This document shows, piece by piece, positions 51,999-60,060 of a stretch of 64,000 bases of DNA (position 1 is its first letter; every line of letters starts with the position of its first letter). The stretch is taken from assembly GCA_015999745.1 (NCBI GenBank), contig JAECQP010000005.1:1-64000 (forward strand). The letters run 5' to 3'. Source of the stretch: Sphingobacteriia bacterium (lineage in GTDB: Bacteria > Bacteroidota > Bacteroidia > Chitinophagales > Chitinophagaceae). The position numbers and the translations under genes are program-made. Under the pieces are notes generated by a model, which ran no database searches, was not told where the DNA came from, and saw nothing but the letters and a program-made list of their open reading frames with translations.

Positions 51999-54653
51999 TT
52001 ATTGCTGAATCATATCCATACCGCCATTCTGGTCGGCCTTGGTGTTCTTACGTTTGAACAGTGTGGCATCAAACTTACCAAAGCGATAGCTGAAGTTCAG
52101 TCGCAGAATCTGCGGGTCTCTTCTACGCTGGCTGGTCTGATTAAAGAAAGTACTCTCTGAATAGGATTCAAATAACTGTGTTCTGAAAATATCGTTCATG
52201 CTTAAGGTAAGCACACCTGTTTTCCCGTTTTTCCAGGTAAAGTCTTTGCGGATCGCCAGATCCACGCCATAACGTGGCAGGTTGTAACCTTGTGCGCCGG
52301 ATTGAGGGCCGCCGCCAAACATCATACCGCCGCCGCGACCGCCGCCACCGCCAGAGCTTGGCGGCAATACGGTTTTAGCCATATAATCTCCGCTTAGCTG
52401 AATGGAAACACCTTTAGCAACTTTAAATGTATTGTTCAGTTTGGCAAACCAGCTCAACTGTTCCTGGCTCAGGTTGTCCTGGCCGGGTACATTGGCATTG
52501 ATTTTTGAATTGAAAATGTTCAAACTGGCTGTCATTTCCCACCATTTGGTGATGGGGGTTTTATTGGTCAGTTCCAACCCGTAGGTAAAGGCTTCGTTGG
52601 CGTTGATGTAAGTACTGAAATAAGCGCTGTCGCCTGGAATCAGGGCATTGGCATCCCGATATACGTAGCGGGTAATCAGGTTGGTGGAATATTTGAAGAA
52701 GGCGGTAGCCAGGAAATTAGATCCCTTCTTGTAAGCATTGTTCCAGGACATTTCGAATGAGTTAGTGAACTCCGGCTTCAGCCCGGCATTACCAATATTG
52801 ATGTTCTGCGGATCGGAATAATCTGGGAACGGCATCAACTGAAAGAAGTTCGGCCTGTTAACCCTGCGGGAATAGTTGATCTGGTAATCCTGCTTATCGT
52901 TGATCTTATAGGTAATGAAAGCACTTGGGAACAGGCTCAACGGATAGTTTACTTTAAAGCTGGCAGAGTCCTGACCCTTCGCATTCAGTAAGGTGCCGTT
53001 GTAGTTGGAACTTTCGGCACGTAACCCCAGCTGGTAGCTCCATTTCTTCACTTTAAAACTGTACGTGGAATAGGCCGCATACACCTGGTCGTTGTATTTG
53101 TAGCGATTGCTGATCAACGGAACCAGCTCGTACACATTGGTTGAAGCATTCATCCGGTACTGATCCAGGATATTGCTGAAATCACGGATTGCGCCTCTGC
53201 CACCGGCTTCAAATTTGGAGTCTTCGGTCAGCGGATTTTCATAATCTACCTGAAAAGTGTGGTTGATGGTATTACCATTTCCCAATCCTTTCTGCAGCAA
53301 CGGCGTTCCTTTGGCAGTACCATCCAGGTTGTAAGTGCGGTTGGCAATATTGGACTCGTTATTGTTTTTGCTGTTGTTGTAGTTGTAGTCTGCAGAAATA
53401 TTATGCCCGTTTTTCTCAAAATTGTGTTTGTAACTCAGCTGCGTACCAATGTTTTCGAAGTTGGATGTTGATTGTGTGTTAATATTATTATAAGAAGTTA
53501 AAATACCCTTAATGGTTGAGTCTACTTTCTGGGTCTGATCATTGTTGAACTGGCCTTTGTTGTAGTTGGCCGTAATGGAAATGGTATTTCTGTTGTCCAC
53601 AAAATAATCAATACCACCTCTGAAGAAGGCAAAATAACCTTTGTTGGTGGAGTTCTGCACATTGTAGATGCTGCTTGGTGTTGTCAGCAGGTTGTTTCTG
53701 TTGGTAATACCGTCAGACAAAGATTTACGCTGGTTGTAGCTGCCGCTACCGGTGAAGTTGATCTTGTTCTGGCGGAGGTTGATATCTCCACCCAGGTTTA
53801 CTCTTCCGCGTGTATCAATGCCGGTTCTCAAACCGCCATTATACCCTGTTTTTTTGTTCTTCTTTAAAACGATGTTTAAGATTCCCGCGTTACCGCCGGA
53901 AGCATCAAATTTTGCAGAAGGGTTGGTGATCAGTTCTACTCTGTCAATGATATCTGAAGGAATCTGATCTAATGTAATAGTAGTAGGTCTTCCGTCGATG
54001 AATAAAGTAGGGGCCGCATTTCTGAGGGTTACGTTGCCATCAATATCCACGTTCAACGCGGGGATATTTCTCATTAACTCGGTAGCGGATTGGCCGGATC
54101 CCATCAGGTTCTTGTCTACGTTGAAAATTTTACGGTCGATGCCCATTTCAAACTGAGGCTTGCTGGAAGCAGTAACGGTTACATTACCCAGGTTGGTGGC
54201 GTCTTCCTCCAGCTTAATATTACCCAGGTCTTTGTCGGCCATACCCAGTAATTGCTGCATATTGGCGCCGGAGCGATCCGTAGGCATTTTAATACCAAAG
54301 CTGATGGTTTTTTCGAGGTTTTTATAACCCAGGGAGCTCATGATCAGTTTAAAGTTTCCGAATACGGGAAGATTATCAAAACTAAAATCTCCGTTGGCCG
54401 GGGTAATGGTCGTACCCAGAATGGCTTCTTTCATTTTCTTTGCAACCGAATCAAACTTATTTCCTTTCAATTGAACGGTAACGCCTTCAATGCCTTTGCC
54501 TGTTTTGGGATCCACGGCCTTCCCATAGAAATGGCCGATATTCATGTTTTGTCCGCCGCCGTTTCGGGCGCCCATCATTCCCGGCATCTGGGCCGAGACA
54601 AATGAACTGCTGGAAAATACGAAGGTGAGTATAACTAAAAAATTGCGCATCAT
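51999..54653 (-). CDS. Outer-membrane beta-barrel (TonB-receptor-like) protein
   Basis: 884 aa with signal peptide MMRNFLVILTFVFSSSSFVSA. A carboxypeptidase-regulatory-like domain (GHFYGKAVDPKTGKGIEGVT), a plug (SGQSATELMRNIPALNVDID, LFIDGRPTTITLDQIPSDII) and a barrel follow. Near the C-terminus a Gly-rich low-complexity run (about residues 775-800, GGGGGRGGGMMFGGGP) interrupts the barrel and also echoes the Gly/Met-rich start of the mature protein (MPGMMGARNGGG). No SusD-like partner. Ligand unknown. Confidence 0.85.
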   Translation of the reverse strand: MMRNFLVILTFVFSSSSFVSAQMPGMMGARNGGGQNMNIGHFYGKAVDPKTGKGIEGVTVQLKGNKFDSVAKKMKEAILGTTITPANGDFSFDNLPVFGNFKLIMSSLGYKNLEKTISFGIKMPTDRSGANMQQLLGMADKDLGNIKLEEDATNLGNVTVTASSKPQFEMGIDRKIFNVDKNLMGSGQSATELMRNIPALNVDIDGNVTLRNAAPTLFIDGRPTTITLDQIPSDIIDRVELITNPSAKFDASGGNAGILNIVLKKNKKTGYNGGLRTGIDTRGRVNLGGDINLRQNKINFTGSGSYNQRKSLSDGITNRNNLLTTPSSIYNVQNSTNKGYFAFFRGGIDYFVDNRNTISITANYNKGQFNNDQTQKVDSTIKGILTSYNNINTQSTSNFENIGTQLSYKHNFEKNGHNISADYNYNNSKNNNESNIANRTYNLDGTAKGTPLLQKGLGNGNTINHTFQVDYENPLTEDSKFEAGGRGAIRDFSNILDQYRMNASTNVYELVPLISNRYKYNDQVYAAYSTYSFKVKKWSYQLGLRAESSNYNGTLLNAKGQDSASFKVNYPLSLFPSAFITYKINDKQDYQINYSRRVNRPNFFQLMPFPDYSDPQNINIGNAGLKPEFTNSFEMSWNNAYKKGSNFLATAFFKYSTNLITRYVYRDANALIPGDSAYFSTYINANEAFTYGLELTNKTPITKWWEMTASLNIFNSKINANVPGQDNLSQEQLSWFAKLNNTFKVAKGVSIQLSGDYMAKTVLPPSSGGGGGRGGGMMFGGGPQSGAQGYNLPRYGVDLAIRKDFTWKNGKTGVLTLSMNDIFRTQLFESYSESTFFNQTSQRRRDPQILRLNFSYRFGKFDATLFKRKNTKADQNGGMDMIQQ

Positions 54654-54808
54654 GATCTTGAATTAATTAAATGCAAAGTTGCATCAGGTTTATGTGGTTA
54701 AGATTCGCTTTATACAAGCGGTAATAAGACAAATTTGAATGGGTAAAGTTTAGTCAAATAGGGTGCCACCCGGTCGTACAATCGGTGATCGGCTTGTCTG
54801 ATCGGTGA

Positions 54809-55408
54809 TCAGGCGATCAATGTCAATAATACCTGAATCAATCCAATCACAAAACCAAGAACTCCGCCAATAATTTCCACAAAACGGAACTCTTTAGACA
54901 TAATGTCATTGAGCAGTTGTTCAAGTTTATCGGAGGAAAATCCCCTTACTTTTTCAGCAACAATTTTTTCGAGGTCCAGCTCTTCCTGCAGGTTATTCAT
55001 GTAATTCTTCATGATCTCCGGAAAGAGTTCGGTTAATTCAGCAATAAAGACTGCTTTCAACTGGGTAATGGTCTTATCGCCGATAAACATACTGATTACC
55101 GGCATTTGATCGGCCAGTTTAACCCGTAAGAAATGATCGATATGCTGTTCCACAAAGGGCATCAGCTTCTGTACATTGGCCGGATTGCTGATTTTAGCCT
55201 CAATATCCTGAAAGGAGAGTAATTCGTTGCTGACCATTTTTCCCAGTTTTTCAGCAAATTGTTGCTGCCTTTTCGGGAAAATACCATGAAACGGGATGCC
55301 GAGGATGTATTTAGGCTCCTTCGGGTGAAACAGCATCTTGATAGCTATCCAGTTGGTAAACCAGCCTATAAAGGCTGAAATCAGCGGGATCAGGTAAATC
55401 AGCTTCAT
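54809..55408 (-). CDS. DUF445-family membrane protein
   Basis: 199 aa. Starts with a membrane segment (MKLIYLIPLISAFIGWFTNW) and has the family motif WIAIKMLFHPKEPKYILGIPFHGIFPKRQQQFAEKLG. A soluble helical middle and a C-terminal hydrophobic helix (GGVLGFVIGLIQVLLTLIA) follow. This matches the short DUF445 type, a YheB-like envelope protein of unknown function. Located downstream of the tRNA-His terminator on the same strand. Confidence 0.85.
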   Translation of the reverse strand: MKLIYLIPLISAFIGWFTNWIAIKMLFHPKEPKYILGIPFHGIFPKRQQQFAEKLGKMVSNELLSFQDIEAKISNPANVQKLMPFVEQHIDHFLRVKLADQMPVISMFIGDKTITQLKAVFIAELTELFPEIMKNYMNNLQEELDLEKIVAEKVRGFSSDKLEQLLNDIMSKEFRFVEIIGGVLGFVIGLIQVLLTLIA

Positions 55409-55424
55409 ATTGGGTTTAAATTTA

Positions 55425-55456
55425 AAAACCTATAAAACAGAAGTCTTATAGGTTTT
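55425..55456 (-). terminator. Terminator after tRNA-His
   Basis: On the minus strand an 11-bp perfect stem (55446-55456 with 55425-55435) with a 10-base loop ends in a T run. It lies six bases downstream of the mature tRNA end. Confidence 0.7.
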
Positions 55457-55462
55457 ATAAGG

Positions 55463-55537
55463 GGAGAACGATGGGTCTCGAACCCACGGCCTTCAGTGCC
55501 ACAAACTGACGCTCTAACCTACTGAGCTACGCTCTCC
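55463..55537 (-). tRNA. tRNA-His (anticodon GUG)
   Basis: A complete cloverleaf on the minus strand: acceptor GAGAGCG/CGTTCTC, D arm from GCTC to GAGC, anticodon stem TCAGT/ACTGA with loop TTGTGGC (anticodon at 55500-55502), and T arm GTGGG-TTCGAGA-CCCAT. The extra G at position -1 faces C73, the identity feature of tRNA-His. CCA is not encoded. This tRNA would be the species whose charging is read by the His codons of the two leader peptides in this window. Confidence 0.95.
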
Positions 55538-55640
55538 GTTTAATTAATGGGCTGCGAAAATAGTATATTTTTTGAAAAAACAATCAATCCAAAGCTTTGT
55601 TAATTGGATATATTCATGTTTTAATAAAATCATTTTAGGC

Positions 55641-55648
55641 TATTTTTG
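55641..55648 (+). promoter_or_regulatory. -7 box of the Prc protease gene
   Basis: TATTTTTG matches TAnnTTTG and ends eight bases before the ATG at 55657, implying a very short 5' untranslated region. Confidence 0.55.
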
Positions 55649-55656
55649 GGCAGATC

Positions 55657-57828
55657 ATGCAAAAACTCAAGCAATTTATGAAGAGTAGAAAAGGTTTGGT
55701 GCTCACAGCCATCGTATTATTCGGTGCGCTTTTTTTTGCGTTTCGGAACATTGGAGGCAGTAATGCCAATGAAATGGTTACGCTTCAACAACGTTTACTG
55801 AATGCAGTGGGAGCGCTTCTTGAGCAGGAACATTTTAGTCCCCAAGCCATTAACGACGATTTCTCTAAAAAAATTTTCCACAAATACCTGGATCAGCTGG
55901 ATGGAGATAAAACCCTGTTTTTACAGAGCGATATAGAATCTCTGAAAAAATACGAGACTACCATCGACGACGAAATTCACGGAGCGGTGCTGACGTTTCA
56001 GCCGGCGGTAAGCGCCATCTACGCTAAGCGGGTAGCGGAAGCCAGCCAGCTGTATAAGGACATCCTGTCTAAACCATTCAATTTCTCAGTGGATGAGTCC
56101 GTTCAACTGGATGGGGAAAAACTGCCTTTTGCAACCAGTGAAGCTGATCGGATGGATCGTTGGAGAAAGAAACTGAAATACTATACCCTGGAACGCTATG
56201 TGGATCTGCTGGATCAGCGAGAAAAAAACAAGGATCAGAAAGGATTCATCAGCAAGCCTGATGATAGCCTGGAACTGGAGGCAAGGACCAAAGTGATGAA
56301 ATTCATGGATCGTACCTTCAACCGGATCAAAACCACTTTTAATGAAGAACAACGGTTTAACTCATTTGTAAATGTGGTGACCAACCTGATGGACCCTCAC
56401 ACCGATTATTACCCGCCGCTGGAGAAAAGGGGATTTGATGAGCGCATGAGTAACCAGTTTTATGGAATTGGCGCACAGCTGCAGCAGAACGATAATGGAA
56501 TCAAAATTGCCAGCCTGGTAACAGGCGGGCCGGCCTGGAAATCCGGCCAGATCGCCACCGGAGATATGATAGTAAAAGTAGGACAGGGTAAGGATGAACC
56601 GGTGGATGTAAGCGGATATGAAACAGAAGATGCAGTGAAACTGATCCGTGGAAATAAAGGCACAGAAGTAAGCCTGACCATTAAGAAACAGGACGGTACC
56701 AGTAAAGTGGTTGCCCTGATTCGTGAAAAGATAGAGCAGGATGAAGGGCTGGCCAGAAGCGCAGTTATTAAGAGTGGCAATGATAAAATCGGCTATATCT
56801 CCCTGCCGGATTTTTATGCCAATTTTGAGGACCAAAACGGATTCCGCTGTGCAGATGATGTGGCGAAAGAAGTAACCAAGCTCAAGGCCGAGAATGTAAA
56901 AGGCATCATCATCGATCTTCGTTTTAACGGAGGCGGATCGCTGGTGGAAGCTGTAAAAATGGTAGGCTTGTTTATTAAGAGCGGAACCGTAGTGCAGGTG
57001 AAAGAGCGCGGAGGCAAGGTAGACAGCAGAACCTGGAGAGACAATGATGAATCTGTGTTATACGATGGCCCGTTAACCGTACTGGTGAATGAATTAAGCG
57101 CCTCTGCCAGCGAAATCTTTGCTGCTGCCATACAGGATTATAAGAGAGGAATCGTAATAGGCAGTACCTCCACCTATGGTAAAGGAACAGTACAGCGCCC
57201 GATCCCATTCGGTAAGCCCATCGACTTTTACAGTGGCAGAACAGAATATGGTGCAGTAACGCTTACTTTCCAGAAATTCTACAGAGTAAACGGCGGTTCT
57301 ACCCAGTTGAACGGGGTGGTACCCGATGTGGTGATGCCGGATTCTTATGAATATTTAAAGATCAGGGAAAAAGATAATCCCAACTCATTGCCATGGGATG
57401 CCATTGCTAAGACAGATATTCAACCATGGCAGTTTACCGGTTCAACCGATCTGGCTACCATCAGTAAGCAGGAGCAGGCTAAAATTGCTGCCGATGCCAA
57501 TCTGAACCTGCTGCAGGAAAACCTGCGCTGGTTATCGAAGAACAGCGAGAACCCGGTAGATCTGAAGCTGGAGAAATATAGAACACAGCAAAAACAGGTT
57601 GTCAATACCGTGAACCAGAACAATAATCTTCTGAAACTGAAGCAGGAGATGGAGGTTGTTGCCATGGATGCAGATAAGGACAAGTTTTACAACAACCCGG
57701 ATAAGAACAAGGGAATCCGCTACCAGGAATGGTTGAAGTTCCTGAAAACGGATTTGCATATTGAAGCGGGTGTAAAAGTGGTAAATGAAATTGCCATGTC
57801 TCAAATGGCGGCTACTGCACGTAAATAA
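55657..57828 (+). CDS. prc: Carboxy-terminal processing protease Prc/CtpA (S41)
   Basis: 723 aa with an N-terminal signal anchor (KGLVLTAIVLFGALFFAF). Domain order: helical N-terminal domain, a PDZ domain near residues 265-355 (IASLVTGGPAWKSGQIATGD), then the S41 protease. The nucleophile Ser is in VLVNELSASASEIFA and the general-base Lys in GSTSTYGKGTVQ, forming the Ser-Lys dyad. A C-terminal DUF3340-like tail follows, as in E. coli Prc. It cleaves periplasmic proteins from their C-termini. Confidence 0.93.
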   Translation: MQKLKQFMKSRKGLVLTAIVLFGALFFAFRNIGGSNANEMVTLQQRLLNAVGALLEQEHFSPQAINDDFSKKIFHKYLDQLDGDKTLFLQSDIESLKKYETTIDDEIHGAVLTFQPAVSAIYAKRVAEASQLYKDILSKPFNFSVDESVQLDGEKLPFATSEADRMDRWRKKLKYYTLERYVDLLDQREKNKDQKGFISKPDDSLELEARTKVMKFMDRTFNRIKTTFNEEQRFNSFVNVVTNLMDPHTDYYPPLEKRGFDERMSNQFYGIGAQLQQNDNGIKIASLVTGGPAWKSGQIATGDMIVKVGQGKDEPVDVSGYETEDAVKLIRGNKGTEVSLTIKKQDGTSKVVALIREKIEQDEGLARSAVIKSGNDKIGYISLPDFYANFEDQNGFRCADDVAKEVTKLKAENVKGIIIDLRFNGGGSLVEAVKMVGLFIKSGTVVQVKERGGKVDSRTWRDNDESVLYDGPLTVLVNELSASASEIFAAAIQDYKRGIVIGSTSTYGKGTVQRPIPFGKPIDFYSGRTEYGAVTLTFQKFYRVNGGSTQLNGVVPDVVMPDSYEYLKIREKDNPNSLPWDAIAKTDIQPWQFTGSTDLATISKQEQAKIAADANLNLLQENLRWLSKNSENPVDLKLEKYRTQQKQVVNTVNQNNNLLKLKQEMEVVAMDADKDKFYNNPDKNKGIRYQEWLKFLKTDLHIEAGVKVVNEIAMSQMAATARK

Positions 57829-57872
57829 GCCCTTTTACAACTGGTTGTCGCTGATCGAACTAATGCTGTTAC

Positions 57873-58382
57873 ATGGAAAAGAAACTGGAAAAGAAGTGGT
57901 TTGCGCTGTATACAAAACCGCGATGGGAAAAAAAGATTGATGCCTCATTACTCAGGAAGGGCATTGAAAGCTGGTGTCCTTTGCAAAAAGTGGAAAAACA
58001 GTGGTCCGATCGTAAAAAAGTAGTTGAAGATCCTCTGTTCAAGTCCTATGTATTTGTTAGGATAGCCGAAACAGAAAAAACCAATGTACTCCTGACCGAC
58101 GGGGTGCTGAATTTTGTATACTATCTGGGAAAACCCGCAGTGATCAAGGAAGAGGAAGTGAACAATATCAAAATGTACCTCGCCGAAAAAGACGCCCGTA
58201 TTACCATTATTTCAGAAGAAGGATTCCGGGAGGGCGAAAAGATTCGCGTCAACTTCGGAGTGTTCATGGATAAGGAAGGAACCGTATTGCGCGGAAGCAG
58301 GAAAAAAGTATACGTACAGTTGCAGAGCCTTGGACAGGTAATGGTTGTTGAGTTCCCCGCAGAATATTTATCTCCGCTTTAA
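57873..58382 (+). CDS. UpxY-type specialised NusG antiterminator
   Basis: 169 aa. An NGN domain (KKWFALYTKPRWEKKIDASLL, GIESWCPLQK, PLFKSYVFVRI) and a C-terminal KOW-like part (FGVFMDKEGTVLRGSRKKVYVQL). The sequence matches UpxY proteins, which in Bacteroidetes let RNA polymerase through long polysaccharide operons. Here it is followed after eight bases by a broken CpsB-type phosphatase and then by a convergent gene, so no polysaccharide operon remains for it to act on in cis. It might act elsewhere or be a relic. Confidence 0.85.
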   Translation: MEKKLEKKWFALYTKPRWEKKIDASLLRKGIESWCPLQKVEKQWSDRKKVVEDPLFKSYVFVRIAETEKTNVLLTDGVLNFVYYLGKPAVIKEEEVNNIKMYLAEKDARITIISEEGFREGEKIRVNFGVFMDKEGTVLRGSRKKVYVQLQSLGQVMVVEFPAEYLSPL

Positions 58383-58390
58383 TTCAATCC

Positions 58391-58614
58391 ATGTTTAAAT
58401 CATTATTCCGGCCGGCACGTATGGAAAGAGACCTCTCTTTTATTGGCGTGGATATGCATTCGCATATGTTGCCCGGTTTGGATGATGGGGCTGTAACAAT
58501 CGAAGCGTCGCTGGGCTATTTCCGGTTAATGCAGGAGTGGGTTAACGGAATGCATTGTAAAGTCCCATATATTCAAAGGGGGGCACAATAATTCCGGAGA
58601 AACCATCCTGCCCT
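58391..58614 (+). pseudogene. Frameshifted, truncated CpsB-like PHP tyrosine phosphatase
   Basis: The frame from ATG 58391 gives MFKSLFRPARMERD, then the metal-binding VDMHSHMLPGLDDGA of CpsB/CapC/YwqE phosphatases, up to RLMQE. At about 58538 the frame changes: the shifted frame reads SGLTECIVKSHIFKGGHNNSGETILP, where the family has an equivalent segment containing a TPHI motif (here KSHI). So a small indel lies at the GAG-T-GGG junction. The gene then ends against the mtaB 3' end after roughly 75 codons, of about 240 expected. The zero-frame ORF stops at 58591. No functional phosphatase is possible. Confidence 0.75.
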
Positions 58615-58615
58615 G

Positions 58616-59893
58616 TTATAATTTCCAGTCTACCATCTGATTGGCCCATTCGGGGCGGAAAGGCGTGCTCACACGGATATAGTTATCGGTGTATCCCTCC
58701 ATCATTCCATCCTTGTTGAATGCTTCGAACAAAACCTTGCGTGTTTGGCCGGCATGCTGGGTGGAGAAGTATTGCAGCTTCATGTAGGAAAGGTTCCGCA
58801 ATGCTTTGTTGCGCTCGTTTCTTACATGAACCGGTACAACAGGTTTGAATTCCAGCGCCTTGGTATGGTCTCTTTCAGAATAGGTAAATACGTGCAGGTA
58901 AGAAACATCCAGTGAATGCAGAAAATCAAATGTTTCCCTGAAATGCCCGTCTGTTTCTCCGGGGAATCCAACAATCACATCTACGCCAATAGCCGCATGC
59001 GGCATCAGTTGCTTAATCAGCTGCACTCTTTCTGTATATAGTTCGCGCTTGTAACGCCTGCGCATCATGCCCAGTATTTCATTGGAACCGCTTTGCAGGG
59101 GGATATGAAAATGCGGCATGAACTGATCGCTGTTGGCTACCCATTCAATGAGTTCGTTGGTTAAGAGATTGGGCTCTATCGAAGAAATCCTGTAACGGGC
59201 AATACCGGTAACCGCATCGAGGGCTTTCACCAGGCCGGTAAAATTTTCATCGTACTTCCTGTCTCCATTCGGACCTTTCCCGAAATCGCCCAGGTTTACG
59301 CCTGTAAGTACAATCTCTTTTACTCCATCAGCAGCCAGGCCCTGCGCATGCTTCACCACATTGGCTACCACATCGCTCCGGCTCTTACCCCTTGCCATGG
59401 GAATGGTACAGAAAGAACAGTTGTAATCGCAGCCGTCCTGTACTTTCAGGAAACTGCGGGTACGGTCATTTTGGGAGAAAGAAGCATTGAAGCCGCTGAC
59501 CTCCCCGATATCGCAACTGCAGATTCTGGCTGCATCGTTGGTTTTGGTGAGCGTGCCGATGTGGCGAACGATATTAAATTTTTCCGCAGCCCCCAAAACC
59601 AGGTCAACTCCCGGAATATTGGCAATTTCCGCAGGTTTGAGCTGGGCATAACAGCCGGTGATGACTACAAAGCTGTCGGGCGCTTTTCGCTGGATCCTTC
59701 TGACCAGTTGCCGGCACTCTTTATCGGCATTATCGGTAACAGAGCAGGTGTTGATTACATACACGTCGGCCAGATCGGTGAAATCCCGCTTTTCAAAACC
59801 CTCCTGTTCCAGCAGTCTGGAAAGGCTGGAGGTTTCGGAAAAGTTGAGTTTGCAACCCAGCGTATGAAAGGCAACGGTCTGTTTTTTGTTCAT
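58616..59893 (-). CDS. mtaB: tRNA t6A37 methylthiotransferase MtaB
   Basis: 425 aa. Three parts: UPF0004 N-terminal domain (AFHTLGCKLNFSETSSLSR, VYVINTCSVTDNADKECRQ, ITGCYAQLKP with the three Cys for the auxiliary cluster), the radical SAM site CDYNCSFCTIPMARG, and a TRAM-like C-terminal domain. The pattern matches MtaB rather than MiaB or RimO. It converts t6A37 to ms2t6A37 in ANN-decoding tRNAs. A TAACTTTG box (59901-59908) ends seven bases before the ATG. Confidence 0.93.
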   Translation of the reverse strand: MNKKQTVAFHTLGCKLNFSETSSLSRLLEQEGFEKRDFTDLADVYVINTCSVTDNADKECRQLVRRIQRKAPDSFVVITGCYAQLKPAEIANIPGVDLVLGAAEKFNIVRHIGTLTKTNDAARICSCDIGEVSGFNASFSQNDRTRSFLKVQDGCDYNCSFCTIPMARGKSRSDVVANVVKHAQGLAADGVKEIVLTGVNLGDFGKGPNGDRKYDENFTGLVKALDAVTGIARYRISSIEPNLLTNELIEWVANSDQFMPHFHIPLQSGSNEILGMMRRRYKRELYTERVQLIKQLMPHAAIGVDVIVGFPGETDGHFRETFDFLHSLDVSYLHVFTYSERDHTKALEFKPVVPVHVRNERNKALRNLSYMKLQYFSTQHAGQTRKVLFEAFNKDGMMEGYTDNYIRVSTPFRPEWANQMVDWKL

Positions 59894-59900
59894 TGGGCGG

Positions 59901-59908
59901 CAAAGTTA
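59901..59908 (-). promoter_or_regulatory. -7 box of mtaB
   Basis: On the minus strand TAACTTTG matches TAnnTTTG and ends seven bases before the start codon at 59893, so mtaB mRNA is probably near-leaderless. No clear -33 TTTG. Confidence 0.5.
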
Positions 59909-60028
59909 AGGAAATACGGGAAAGACTATGCAGGATAGGGTATTCGGGCGGGGAAAGGCTCATTTTCTAAGATTTTCTTAATTCTTCCCAAACAAGCCCT
60001 TCTATTTCAAATTTTAGCTATAATAAAC

Positions 60029-60036
60029 TATGTTTG
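60029..60036 (+). promoter_or_regulatory. -7 box of the DUF2723 gene
   Basis: TATGTTTG matches TAnnTTTG; TTTC at 60005-60008 lies 20 bases upstream as a one-mismatch -33. The gene's ATG follows about 24 bases downstream. Confidence 0.6.
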
Positions 60037-60060
60037 CCCGTCTTAAAAATCAAAACCAGT

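Noticed and set aside
52318-52375. Gly-rich low-complexity run in the outer-membrane protein as a repeat element or slipped-strand switch
   Set aside because: Codons vary and the DNA is not a simple tandem repeat; reading frame is intact, so it is treated as a protein loop.
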